From Flavobacterium kingsejongi (GTDB lineage: Bacteria > Bacteroidota > Bacteroidia > Flavobacteriales > Flavobacteriaceae), in assembly GCF_003076475.1 (NCBI RefSeq), contig NZ_CP020919.1:3782001-3846000 (forward strand): 64,000 nt of DNA. The letters run 5' to 3'. The number at the start of each line of letters is the position of its first letter. Positions within the stretch are counted from its first letter, which is position 1. The translations under genes and the position numbers were made by a program. This document shows, one piece after another, positions 10,101 through 18,859 of this stretch. Under the pieces are notes generated by a model. It did no database searches. It had not been told where the DNA came from and worked only from the letters and a program-made list of their open reading frames with translations.

Positions 10101-10351
10101 ATAAAAGAAAAAACCAGCACCGCATTGGAAGCTGCTTTGATTTCGTATTTCCCATCAATATCAGTTGTTGTTCCTTCTTGTGTATTCTTTACAGTAACAG
10201 AAACACCCGGAATAGTCATTCCTTTAGCATCCGAAACTACCCCACTGATATTTTGTGCCTTCAGTGAAGAAACGGAAGCAAAAAGCAGCAGGAGGAGGAA
10301 CAGCCCGGCTTTTTTATTCCATTGGTTAACGTTGAATAATAAATTCCCCAT
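7187..10351 (-). pseudogene. SusC/RagA TonB-dependent receptor with two in-frame stops
   Basis: The frame spans about 1054 codons, normal for SusC: signal peptide, carboxypeptidase-like domain (ISGVVSDAKGMTIPGVSVTV), TonB box region (SLDEVVVIGYGKQKK), plug (SGTNEPLYIIDGIPISG), then a beta-barrel ending in GLNVEF. Two stops interrupt it without any frame change: TAG at 9899-9901 and TAA at 9179-9181. The first replaces the Gln expected in DQMM-Q-GKAAGV, one C-to-T change from CAG. The codon lost at the second is unknown. As written, only a 150-residue fragment is made, unless there is readthrough or sequencing error. An independent 634-residue protein starting at 9091 would need a GTG inside the barrel and is unlikely. 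Confidence 0.88.
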
Positions 10352-10448
10352 AGTAAATAGTAGTTATAAGTTATATTTAGTAATTATGAAATAAACAAAC
10401 CGTTAATTTTCGAAATCGATAATTATATAGTTTAATTATTAACAAAAA

Positions 10449-10456
10449 CAAATTTA
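10449..10456 (-). promoter_or_regulatory. Candidate promoter -7 element for susC-GH5 set
   Basis: Minus-strand TAAATTTG fits the Bacteroidota TAnnTTTG element and lies about 98 bases before the susC start. A TTG occurs 14 bases upstream (471-473), shorter than the usual spacing, so the call is tentative. The rest of the 10352-10638 spacer is AT-rich and would hold the AraC-type control sites. Confidence 0.45.
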
Positions 10457-10638
10457 GTCGACATGTTAACCAAACGTTAATATTATTTTATCATTTATTG
10501 ATAATATTTTCTCTAACGTTTGCGTAAATAGTACAACCTCACTTTGCAACTAATAAAAACGGGGAATAAAGTATTGTTTTTCAATACAATACCAGAAATA
10601 AAACCACTATACTTAAATGACAAAAAATACACCCACTC

Positions 10639-11517
10639 TTACAAAAATCGCTTCAAACCATAGAATTCTTCGCGGTATTGGCTGGGTGTTGCACTTTTCA
10701 CGCTTTTAAAAATGCGGTTAAAATTTGCAATATTATTAAATCCTGATTTGAAGGCAATCTCCGAAATACTCAGGTCTTTTTCGACCAGCCAGCGCGAAGC
10801 ATAGCCCACCCGGATATCATTCAGGTAGTTGACAAAAGTAGTCCCGGTCCGTTTTTTAATAAAGCGGTTAAAGGACACAGCACTCATATTGGCAATAGCC
10901 GAAACCTCATCGAGTGTGATCTTATTTGAAAAGTTTTTCTGGACATATTCATACACCAATTTCATTTTATCATCATCTTCAAAAGTATCGTAGTCGACTG
11001 TATAGGTAGATAACAAGCGTTGGTTCCTGGAATTTGCCATATCATGCAGGATGGAAATGAACTCTACAAAATAATCCATTCCGTCTAACCGCGATATCTG
11101 AACAAAGCGTTCGGATAGCTCTTTGGCAGTCTTTTTAGAGAATAAAATGCCATGAATAGAGCGGTTGAACATATCTTTAATAGGCATCATGATCCTTCGT
11201 GACAATAAAGTGTCATCAAAAAGATCATTGTGGAATTGAATTGTAATCTCATGGATTTTCTTCTGCCTGCATTGATGCAATTCCCAACCATGGTATAAAT
11301 TCGGGCCAACCAATACCAGTTCGATATCATCAATCTCCTCCATATGATCCCCAACAATGCGCTTCACGCCTTTCCCATTGGAGATAAAATTGATTTCGTA
11401 CTCCGGATGAAAGTGAATCGGAAAATCAAAATTATCCTTAACCCGATCAAAGACCAAAAAGCTGTCTCCGGAAGAAAGTGGTGTAATTTCACGATGGAAT
11501 TTATTGAGGGGATTCAT
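10639..11517 (-). CDS. AraC-family transcriptional regulator of the mannan locus
   Basis: A 292-residue regulator: N-terminal cupin sensor domain (FPIHFHPEYEINFISNGKG, about 32-52) and C-terminal double helix-turn-helix (about 190-285; ITLDEVSAIANMSAVSFNRF and ISEIAFKSGFNNIANFNRIF). No membrane segment and no two-component parts, so it is a cytoplasmic AraC type, not the hybrid two-component regulator common in such loci. It sits between the two divergent mannan gene sets, transcribed with susC and away from GH26. Inferred role: induction by a mannan-derived oligosaccharide bound in the cupin. Confidence 0.88.
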   Translation of the reverse strand: MNPLNKFHREITPLSSGDSFLVFDRVKDNFDFPIHFHPEYEINFISNGKGVKRIVGDHMEEIDDIELVLVGPNLYHGWELHQCRQKKIHEITIQFHNDLFDDTLLSRRIMMPIKDMFNRSIHGILFSKKTAKELSERFVQISRLDGMDYFVEFISILHDMANSRNQRLLSTYTVDYDTFEDDDKMKLVYEYVQKNFSNKITLDEVSAIANMSAVSFNRFIKKRTGTTFVNYLNDIRVGYASRWLVEKDLSISEIAFKSGFNNIANFNRIFKSVKSATPSQYREEFYGLKRFL

Positions 11518-11740
11518 ATCTGTTATTTTTGCTGCAATTATATGATATAAATTTGATAAAATAATATTATCCCAAATTTATTTGACTCCCTATCTTTGAG
11601 GTTTAGGAAAAATAATGTTCGTAAATATTTTATTCCTTAAATATATTTGTCCATTCCTTACGAAATTGACAAAAAATAACACTATTTACTGAACTGCCTT
11701 TTCAAGTATTCAGAGGATAGCTGACCACAATACCATAAAC

Positions 11741-12895
11741 ATGAAAAAAAACGCTTTACTACTGATTGCCTGCACATTCCTCTGCTTTTCGGGTGGGATG
11801 CTGGCACAGCAAAAAAATAAACTACCGGTCGTATCCGATAGCAGTGCCACACCCGAAACCCAAAACCTCTACCGCAATCTTTTTGCCTTAAAAGAAAAAG
11901 GATTTTTGTTTGGCCACCAGGATGACCTGGCGTATGGTGTAAAATGGCGGGGTGAATCAGGCCGAAGTGATGTCAAAGAAGTTACAGGCGATTATCCGGG
12001 AGTATATGGCTGGGATATTGGCGGCCTGGAACAGCAAAGCGATAAAAATATTGACGGGGTGCCATTTTCCAAAATGAAAACGCTTATCAAAGCTGTTTAC
12101 GATCGTGGCGGAGTCAATACCATCAGCTGGCACCAGGACAATCCGCTTACTGGAAAAAATGCCTGGGATACCACTCCAGGGTCATTAGCTTCAGTAGTAC
12201 CCGGTGGCGCAAAACACGAGTTATTCAACAGCTGGCTGGATATTTCGGCCCAATTTTTCCTGTCCCTAAAAGGCAGCGATGGAAAAGCCATCCCAATACT
12301 ATACCGCCCTTATCATGAACTTACGGGAACCTGGTTCTGGTGGTGCAAAAATAATGGTACAGCCGAAGAATTTAAAACACTATGGAAATATACTGTCAAT
12401 TACCTGAAATCAAAAGGAGTACACAACCTGATTTATGTGTACAACACCTCCGATTTCACCTCCAAAGCTGACTTTTTGGAATACTATCCCGGCCCTGAAT
12501 ATGCCGATATATTGAGTTTTGATACCTACCAATATAAAGATCCTGCTGAAAACCAGGATTTTGAAAGCAATGTCAACCGGCAGTTTGCTATCATTGATAC
12601 CATTGCCCAGGAACAGCACAAACTGATTGCGTTTGCCGAGACCGGATATGAAGCAATCCCTTATCCAAAATGGTGGACCCAAACACTATTAAAAGCCATT
12701 GGCACCTATAAAGTATCCTTCGTATTGGCCTGGAGAAACCATGGCTGGAATGAAAGTTCCACACCGCCGCGCATGCACTATTATGTACCTTACAAAGGAG
12801 GTCCTAATGAACAGGATTTTATTGATTTCTATCATTTGAAAAACACCTTGTTCCAATCGGATGCAACCAAAGAAAAACTGTATCGCAAAAAGTAA
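11741..12895 (+). CDS. GH26 endo-beta-1,4-mannanase
   Basis: A 384-residue exported enzyme, signal peptide about 1-22. It hydrolyses beta-1,4-mannan, and Bacteroidota enzymes of this type often release mannobiose. GH26 motifs: FLFGHQDDLAYGVKW near 56, RPYHELTGTWFWW with acid/base Glu about 193, and AFAETGYE with nucleophile Glu about 300. It starts the rightward set GH26, GPH symporter, GH130, epimerase, GH5. This is the same gene content as the mannan operon described in Bacteroides fragilis that led to mannosylglucose phosphorylase. A weak TATCTTTG element lies at 11591-11598. Confidence 0.93.
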   Translation: MKKNALLLIACTFLCFSGGMLAQQKNKLPVVSDSSATPETQNLYRNLFALKEKGFLFGHQDDLAYGVKWRGESGRSDVKEVTGDYPGVYGWDIGGLEQQSDKNIDGVPFSKMKTLIKAVYDRGGVNTISWHQDNPLTGKNAWDTTPGSLASVVPGGAKHELFNSWLDISAQFFLSLKGSDGKAIPILYRPYHELTGTWFWWCKNNGTAEEFKTLWKYTVNYLKSKGVHNLIYVYNTSDFTSKADFLEYYPGPEYADILSFDTYQYKDPAENQDFESNVNRQFAIIDTIAQEQHKLIAFAETGYEAIPYPKWWTQTLLKAIGTYKVSFVLAWRNHGWNESSTPPRMHYYVPYKGGPNEQDFIDFYHLKNTLFQSDATKEKLYRKK

Positions 12896-12929
12896 CAGCC
12901 ACCATTTCAACTTAAAACAATCCATTAGA

Positions 12930-14318
12930 ATGCACGATAAAGTTTCTTTAAAAGAAAAAGTAGGCTACGGCCTTGGGGATGCTGCTTCCTCCATGTTTTG
13001 GAAAATATTCAGCATGTACCTCCTGTTTTTTTATACCGATGTATTCGGGCTGGCACCCGCTGTGGTAGGGACGATGTTCCTGGTCACACGCATTTGGGAT
13101 TCCTGCTTTGATCCTATAGTAGGGATTATTGCCGACCGTACCAAAAGCCGTTGGGGAAAATTCAGGCCCTATCTTTTATGGGTAGCCATTCCTTTTGGTG
13201 TTATCGGTGTGCTTACATTTTACACTCCCGATTTTGACGAAAAAGGCAAAATAATTTATGCTTACATCACCTATTCCCTGATGATGATGGTGTATTCGAT
13301 GATTAATGTACCCTATGCTTCACTGCTGGGCGTTATTTCTCCGGATCGTAAAGAACGTACGACACTCTCCTCCTACCGAATGGTATTTGCCTTTGCCGGA
13401 AGCCTTTTAGCCTTATGGCTTTTGGAGCCGTTAGTACTCTATTTTGGTGGAAACCTGAACTCCAAAACCGGATGGCTCATGACCAGTATCATCTTCGGCT
13501 GTATTACTACACTCTTTTTCTGGGGTTGTTTTTTCCTGACGAAAGAAAGAGTACAACCCATTTCCGAAGAAAAAAATAACCTGAAGGCAGACATTAGCGA
13601 TTTATTTAAAAACAGGCCCTGGTGGATTCTTCTCGGTGCCGGAATTGGTGCACTGATATTCAATTCCATCCGCGATGGTGCTGCCGTATATTATTTCAAG
13701 TATTATGTCAGCAATGCTACCGGGATCAGCCTGGAACTCTTTGGACAAAGTTTTAACATGACGCCTACTTCCTTATACCTGGTCCTCGGACAGGCTGCCA
13801 ATATTATCGGGGTTATTGCCGCAACACCAATTGCCAACAGGATTGGCAAGAAAAAGACCTTTTTAGGGGCTACGGCACTTGCCGCACTGCTAAGCTGTAT
13901 CTTTTTTTGGTTCGGGAAAGAAGATGTTGCCCTTATCATGATTTTCCAGGTGCTCATCAGCATCTGTGCAGGATGCATCTTCCCGTTAATCTGGTCGATG
14001 TATGCCGATAGTGCCGATTATTCCGAATGGAAACGGGGCAGGCGCGCTACGGGGCTTGTATTTTCCGCCTCTTCCATGTCACAAAAATTCGGATGGACTA
14101 TCGGAGGTGCAGCAACCGGATGGCTATTGGGCTATTACGGATTCCAGGCCAATGTCGTACAAACCGCCACTACCCAAACCGGCATCCAGCTCATGCTTAG
14201 CCTACTCCCGGCCGCAGCCGCCATTATCTCGGTACTTTTCATCTTTTTTTATCCGTTGACAGAAGAAAAGCTGCAAATCATCGAAAATGACCTGAACACC
14301 AAAAGAAAACTTTCATAA
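12930..14318 (+). CDS. GPH-family sugar:cation symporter
   Basis: A 462-residue inner-membrane transporter with about 12 membrane segments. The glycoside-pentoside-hexuronide signature is at the N-terminus (VSLKEKVGYGLGDAASSMFW) and the cytoplasmic loop carries DPIVGIIADRTKSRWGKFRPY. The ATG at 12930 is chosen because the MHDKVSLKEK start matches the family. An earlier in-frame ATG at 12861 would overlap GH26 by 35 bases. Inferred substrate is mannobiose, imported intact for the epimerase and GH130 phosphorylase encoded just downstream. Confidence 0.92.
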   Translation: MHDKVSLKEKVGYGLGDAASSMFWKIFSMYLLFFYTDVFGLAPAVVGTMFLVTRIWDSCFDPIVGIIADRTKSRWGKFRPYLLWVAIPFGVIGVLTFYTPDFDEKGKIIYAYITYSLMMMVYSMINVPYASLLGVISPDRKERTTLSSYRMVFAFAGSLLALWLLEPLVLYFGGNLNSKTGWLMTSIIFGCITTLFFWGCFFLTKERVQPISEEKNNLKADISDLFKNRPWWILLGAGIGALIFNSIRDGAAVYYFKYYVSNATGISLELFGQSFNMTPTSLYLVLGQAANIIGVIAATPIANRIGKKKTFLGATALAALLSCIFFWFGKEDVALIMIFQVLISICAGCIFPLIWSMYADSADYSEWKRGRRATGLVFSASSMSQKFGWTIGGAATGWLLGYYGFQANVVQTATTQTGIQLMLSLLPAAAAIISVLFIFFYPLTEEKLQIIENDLNTKRKLS

Positions 14319-14350
14319 TTGACTAAATACAGAATCCAGAATTATAGTAT

Positions 14351-15544
14351 ATGACTACAATAACCAACACCATTTTCGAAGATCGAAAAAGTGAGCTGAT
14401 ACAAGAACACCAGCTGCTAACCCATAAAAAAAATGATCCGGTATCCACTGCCGGAAACGGGATCTATGAACGCTATCAAAATCCTGTTGTTACGGCAGCA
14501 CATGCCCCATTAGCCTGGCGTTTTGACTTTAATGCCAAGACAAATCCATTCCTGCTGGAGCGTGTAGCCATCAATGCAGCTTTCAATGCCGGCGCCCTAA
14601 AATGGCAGGATCGTTATATCCTTTGCGTACGCGTGGAAGGTGTAGACCGGAAATCTTTTTTTGCTATCGCAGAAAGCCCTAATGGCGTAGACAACTTTAA
14701 CTTCTGGGAAAAACCATGTGTTATCCCACAGATTCCGGGAGAACCGGATACCAATGTCTATGATATGCGTTTGGTACAACATGAAGACGGCTGGATTTAT
14801 GGGATATTCTGTACAGAACGTAAAGATCCGGGTGCGCCCAAAGGAGATACCAGTGCAGCCATTGCCAATGCAGGGATTGTACGTACCAAAGATTTAGTGC
14901 AGTGGGAAAGGCTTCCAGACCTGATTTCAAAGACAGGGCAACAGCGTAATGTGGTACTGCATCCAGAATTCATCAATGGAAAATACGCTTTATATACCCG
15001 TCCGCAGGATGGCTTCATTGACGTTGGAAACGGTGGTGGAATTGGCCTCGGTTATGTAGAATCGATGGAAAATCCTGTAGTCCTGAATGAAACGATTATA
15101 TTTGGAAAAATCTACCATACCATTTACGAATTGAAAAACGGACTGGGCCCGGCACCTATCAAAACCGACAAAGGCTGGTTGCACATGGCACATGGCGTGC
15201 GGAATACTGCCGCAGGACTGCGTTATACCTGCTATATGTTTATGACAGACCTTAACGATATTGCTAAAGTAACCCACGTTCCAGCCGGTCATTTTCTGGC
15301 ACCGGAAAATGAAGAACGCGTAGGCGATGTTTCCAATGTGCTTTTTTGCAACGGATGGATTGCCGATACTGATGGAAAGGTCTATATCTATTATGCTTCT
15401 TCCGATACGCGCATGCATGTAGCCGTATCCTCAGTAGACAAACTGGTTGATTATGTATTGAATTCTCCACAGGACACCTTTACCTCTGCAGGATCTGTAC
15501 AAACGATCATTCAATTGGTAGATACCAATAAATCATTTTTATAA
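14351..15544 (+). CDS. GH130 4-O-beta-D-mannosyl-D-glucose phosphorylase
   Basis: A 397-residue cytoplasmic phosphorylase with no signal peptide. Five-bladed beta-propeller GH130 features are visible: NPFLLERVAINAAFNAGA, NVYDMRLVQHEDG with the conserved catalytic Asp near 138, and HPEFINGKYALYTRP. It uses phosphate to split mannosylglucose into mannose 1-phosphate and glucose. Assignment to the mannosylglucose branch (GH130_1) rests on length, motifs and the adjacent cellobiose 2-epimerase gene. A mannooligosaccharide phosphorylase is the alternative. Confidence 0.9.
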   Translation: MTTITNTIFEDRKSELIQEHQLLTHKKNDPVSTAGNGIYERYQNPVVTAAHAPLAWRFDFNAKTNPFLLERVAINAAFNAGALKWQDRYILCVRVEGVDRKSFFAIAESPNGVDNFNFWEKPCVIPQIPGEPDTNVYDMRLVQHEDGWIYGIFCTERKDPGAPKGDTSAAIANAGIVRTKDLVQWERLPDLISKTGQQRNVVLHPEFINGKYALYTRPQDGFIDVGNGGGIGLGYVESMENPVVLNETIIFGKIYHTIYELKNGLGPAPIKTDKGWLHMAHGVRNTAAGLRYTCYMFMTDLNDIAKVTHVPAGHFLAPENEERVGDVSNVLFCNGWIADTDGKVYIYYASSDTRMHVAVSSVDKLVDYVLNSPQDTFTSAGSVQTIIQLVDTNKSFL

Positions 15545-15604
15545 GCCCCGCTTTATACTACTAACCTGCAGCCACAAGCTGCAGGTTTAATATCTTTTAC
15601 ACCA

Positions 15605-16804
15605 ATGCCGCAACATCACACTATTACCTCCGAAATATCCCAGGAACTACACAACATCCTCCAGTATTGGAGTACACATACCGTAGATACCCAACATGGT
15701 GGATTTATCGGTCAGATTGATACGGACAACCAAATTCAGGAACTGGCCGAAAAAGGATCAGTGTTGAATGCGCGTATATTGTGGTCTTTTGCAGCAGCCT
15801 ATCCGGTTACCAAAGACAAGCAGCATTTAGAATTGGCCGAAAGGGCTTTCCACTACCTCAGGGATTATTTTTATGATCCGGAAAATGGTGGTATCTACTG
15901 GAGTGTACACTATGACGGTACTCCTAAAGACACCAAAAATCAAATCTATGCTATTGCCTTTACCATCTATGGGCTGAGTGAGTTCTATGCCGTCTCCCAA
16001 AATGAAGAAGCCCTGCAATTGGCCATCCGATTGTACCAAAAAATAGAACAATACAGTTTTGATCCGGTAAATAAAGGTTATTTTGAAGCTTTTACACAAG
16101 ATTGGAACCCGATCCAGGACCAAAGGCTGAGTGATAAAGATGCCAACGAAAAGAAAACAATGAATACCCATCTTCACATTGTGGAGGCTTATGCAAATTT
16201 ATACCGGGTATGGAAAGATGAAACGTTGCGCACCGTGATAATCCAGCTATTGGAAACCATTGCGGCCCATTTTATCAATCCTGAAACCTGGCACTTGAAA
16301 TTATTCTTTGATGATTTATGGAACGAAAAACCCGATGTGATTTCCTATGGCCACGATATTGAAGCAGCCTGGCTGTTACAATGGTGTGCCGAAATCTCGG
16401 AATCCGAACCTTTGATAGCCCGATACCGGGAGTATGCTGTACAAATGGCTGAAGTTACCAAAGAAGGAATCGATACTGATGGTGGATTATGGTATGAATT
16501 TGACCCTGAAAAAAAAGAAATGATTGCCGAAAAACACTGGTGGCCCCAGGCGGAGCTCTGGATTGGGATGATCAATGCCTGGCAGCTTACCGGTAACGCA
16601 GCATACTACAAAATCTTTGAAAAAAACTGGCGCTTTGTACAGCGATACCTGCTGGATACTCAAAACGGCGAATGGATTTGGGGTATCCATGCTGATACAA
16701 CATCAATAGCCAAAGACAAAGCTGGATTCTGGAAATGTCCATATCATAATTCCAGAGCCTGTATCGAAGTCCTAAAACGTCTTAATGAAGAACCTCATAA
16801 CTAA
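15605..16804 (+). CDS. Cellobiose 2-epimerase (AGE family)
   Basis: A 399-residue cytoplasmic (alpha/alpha)6-barrel epimerase. Conserved His residues sit in HLHIVEAYANLYRVW, SYGHDIEAAWLL, EKHWWPQAELWIG and KCPYHNSRACIEVL. It inverts C2 of the reducing-end sugar; here mannobiose becomes mannosylglucose for the GH130 enzyme. It follows GH130 after 60 bases. Length and the disaccharide context favour cellobiose 2-epimerase over N-acylglucosamine 2-epimerase, a paralogous family. Confidence 0.92.
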   Translation: MPQHHTITSEISQELHNILQYWSTHTVDTQHGGFIGQIDTDNQIQELAEKGSVLNARILWSFAAAYPVTKDKQHLELAERAFHYLRDYFYDPENGGIYWSVHYDGTPKDTKNQIYAIAFTIYGLSEFYAVSQNEEALQLAIRLYQKIEQYSFDPVNKGYFEAFTQDWNPIQDQRLSDKDANEKKTMNTHLHIVEAYANLYRVWKDETLRTVIIQLLETIAAHFINPETWHLKLFFDDLWNEKPDVISYGHDIEAAWLLQWCAEISESEPLIARYREYAVQMAEVTKEGIDTDGGLWYEFDPEKKEMIAEKHWWPQAELWIGMINAWQLTGNAAYYKIFEKNWRFVQRYLLDTQNGEWIWGIHADTTSIAKDKAGFWKCPYHNSRACIEVLKRLNEEPHN

Positions 16805-16853
16805 TAGCATAGCACAATTTTACCGATACACATCGCTTCCAAAAAATATTCTT

Positions 16854-18134
16854 ATGAACAAAATAATCGCCCTGACCGTATTGCTGCTTTCTCTTTTGGT
16901 AACACCCTCCCATGCACAAAAATTCATCACTGTCCGGGATGGTAATTTTATCAAAAATAAAAAGCCCTATCACTATATTGGTGCCAACTATTGGTATGGT
17001 GGACTGGCGGCAGCCAAAAATGGAGACCGGAAAAGAGTGCTTAAGGAACTGGACGAACTGAAATCCAGGGGGATTACCAACCTCCGTATATTGGTAGGAG
17101 CCGAAAGCGGAGAACAGGACTTTACTGTAAGTCCGGCACTGCAGCCACAACAAGGAACATACGATGAGACTTTGCTGGACGGACTGGATTACTTGTTAGC
17201 TGAAATGGGCAAACGTGATATGGACGCCGTACTTTACCTCAACAACAACTGGGAATGGTCTGGAGGAATGGCACAATACCTGGAGTGGAATGGGTATGGA
17301 AAACTTCCCAACCCTAATGTAGCCCCAAACACCTGGCCGCAGTTTATGGCCTATACCAAACAGTTTTACAGTTGTGCACCATGCAAACTGGCTTTTGAAA
17401 ATCATATTCGCTTTATACTGGGGAGAACTAATGCCTATACGCATAAAAAATACACGGACGATCCCGCGATTATGGCCTGGCAGCTGGCAAACGAACCCCG
17501 CATTTTTACTCCGGAAAATGAAGCTGCATTTACAGCATGGCTTACTACTACCGTCAACCTAATCGACAGCTTAGACCCCAATCACCTGATTTCTACAGGA
17601 TCGGAAGGTAAAGCCGGATCGAATGATGATCTGCAAACCTTCCAAAGAACCCATGACAATCCAAAAATAGATTACCTGACCATGCACATCTGGCCCAAAA
17701 ACTGGGGCTGGTACCAAGTCAATGATGAAGCTGGCTCTACCCCTGTCGCTATTGCCAAAACAATCGAATATATCGACAGCCATATTACTGTAGCAAAAGC
17801 ACTGAATAAACCCATCGTATTAGAAGAGTTTGGCTATCCGAGAGCACAGGAAAGCCTGTCCAAAACAGCGGAGCTTACCTACCGCAACCAGTTTTATAAA
17901 GCCATCTTTCAAAGACTTGTGACGAGCATTGAAGCACACGAACCATTTACAGCCCTCAACTTCTGGGGTTATGGTGGTTATGGAAAAAATGATCCCAAAA
18001 ATGGGAAATGGAAAAAGGGAGATGACTTTACTGCCGATCCTCCACAGGAACCGCAGGGATTTAATTCTGTTTTTTCCACTGATACGACTACATTAGAGCT
18101 CATTAAGGAATACAATGCCAAAATCAGGAAATAA
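16854..18134 (+). CDS. GH5 mannan endo-1,4-beta-mannosidase
   Basis: A 426-residue exported enzyme, signal peptide about 1-22 from the ATG at 16854. An earlier ATG at 16785 overlaps the epimerase and gives no good signal peptide, so it was rejected. TIM-barrel motifs: WQLANEPRI with acid/base Glu about 214 and IVLEEFGYPR with the nucleophile about 325. HYIGANYWYGG at the start of the barrel is typical of GH5_7 mannanases. It is the last gene of the rightward mannan set and complements GH26 as a second backbone-cutting enzyme. Confidence 0.93.
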   Translation: MNKIIALTVLLLSLLVTPSHAQKFITVRDGNFIKNKKPYHYIGANYWYGGLAAAKNGDRKRVLKELDELKSRGITNLRILVGAESGEQDFTVSPALQPQQGTYDETLLDGLDYLLAEMGKRDMDAVLYLNNNWEWSGGMAQYLEWNGYGKLPNPNVAPNTWPQFMAYTKQFYSCAPCKLAFENHIRFILGRTNAYTHKKYTDDPAIMAWQLANEPRIFTPENEAAFTAWLTTTVNLIDSLDPNHLISTGSEGKAGSNDDLQTFQRTHDNPKIDYLTMHIWPKNWGWYQVNDEAGSTPVAIAKTIEYIDSHITVAKALNKPIVLEEFGYPRAQESLSKTAELTYRNQFYKAIFQRLVTSIEAHEPFTALNFWGYGGYGKNDPKNGKWKKGDDFTADPPQEPQGFNSVFSTDTTTLELIKEYNAKIRK

Positions 18135-18235
18135 TACCGAAAAGAAAACCCGCCTATGAATTAGGTCTTTCATCAGGAGTATTTCAATGCGGGAGGCTTC
18201 CGTCTGCTATTGTTTGGTATATTTGCGCCAATAAG

Positions 18236-18425
18236 TTCTTTTACTTTATTTCTTTCAAATGGAAAAGGTCCCCGGCAACCGGGGTGAATAGGGAATCGTG
18301 TGCAAATCACGAACTGTCGCGCAACTGTAAGTAATACTATAAGTTTTACCCTTGAAGTCCACTGTCATCACACTGATGGGAAGGACGGTAAAATATTACA
18401 AGTCAGGAGACCTGCCTTTACCAAC
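18236..18425 (+). ncRNA. Cobalamin (B12) riboswitch
   Basis: Conserved aptamer blocks appear in order: GGTGAATAGGGAA (about 18282-18294), GCGCAACTGTAA (18319-18330), GATGGGAAGGACGG (18374-18387) and the B12 box AGTCAGGAGACCTGCC (18401-18416). The family binds adenosylcobalamin and usually shuts off B12 uptake or B12-independent enzymes. No such gene follows; the next frames are a 60-residue ORF and a FabH-like gene. Exact ends are approximate. Confidence 0.92.
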
Positions 18426-18428
18426 TTG

Positions 18429-18518
18429 ACAATGCTTTCGCGGTTTGAAGCCTTGGTTACTGTTCTATGGGATAGCTCTATCCTGTACCTACTGTTTTCC
18501 TGCTTCTTAAGGCATTGT
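18429..18518 (+). promoter_or_regulatory. Possible riboswitch expression platform
   Basis: ACAATGC at 18429-18435 can pair with GCATTGT at 18512-18518. Between them GGATAG/CTATCC (around 18470-18483) and GCCTT/AAGGC can form smaller hairpins. The block lies directly after the cobalamin aptamer and before the first ORF, so it is a candidate for the switching structure. No U-run terminator is seen. Confidence 0.4.
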
Positions 18519-18575
18519 GAAATCTGGCCAAAGAGCTTTTAACTAATTTATTTAATTTTTTAAAAGCAGAAAAAC

Positions 18576-18758
18576 ATGCAGACATTTAGCCACAGCACCC
18601 TGGAAATGGGCAGCTACATCCGGCTTCAGAAAACCTGGAGCAATGCCCTGATCCGTCATCCTTTACCTGTTCCTGACCTGGCTTTACTTCGCCATTTACA
18701 GGGCAAAACAGATGCTCTTGTTAAAGAAATCAGAATACCGCGACCAGTTCTTTTATAG
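18576..18758 (+). CDS. Unrecognised 60-residue protein under the B12 riboswitch
   Basis: I do not recognise this product. It is a short, basic, non-hydrophobic protein (begins MQTFSHSTLEMG, ends KEIRIPRPVLL) with no signal peptide or metal motif. It is the first ATG-started frame after the cobalamin aptamer, 17 bases after an AT-rich stretch. It may be a real riboswitch-controlled gene, the remnant of a deleted gene, or chance. Codon choice does not settle it. Confidence 0.35.
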   Translation: MQTFSHSTLEMGSYIRLQKTWSNALIRHPLPVPDLALLRHLQGKTDALVKEIRIPRPVLL

Positions 18759-18859
18759 TTCATTATTTTAATTTAATTTTATAGCACGTAAAAAATCACC
18801 TCGCTTTATAACTTTAAAATAAAAGTCAATTAGAAAAAGACTACTATTCCCAACAATAA

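Noticed and set aside
11548..11598. TAAATTTG and TATCTTTG as firm promoters for araC and GH26
   Set aside because: Both match the -7 consensus but lack TTG at a proper distance in this AT-rich spacer, so they are mentioned only as weak candidates.
18300..18542. 80-residue ORF over the cobalamin aptamer
   Set aside because: It lies within the conserved riboswitch and has no protein-like features.
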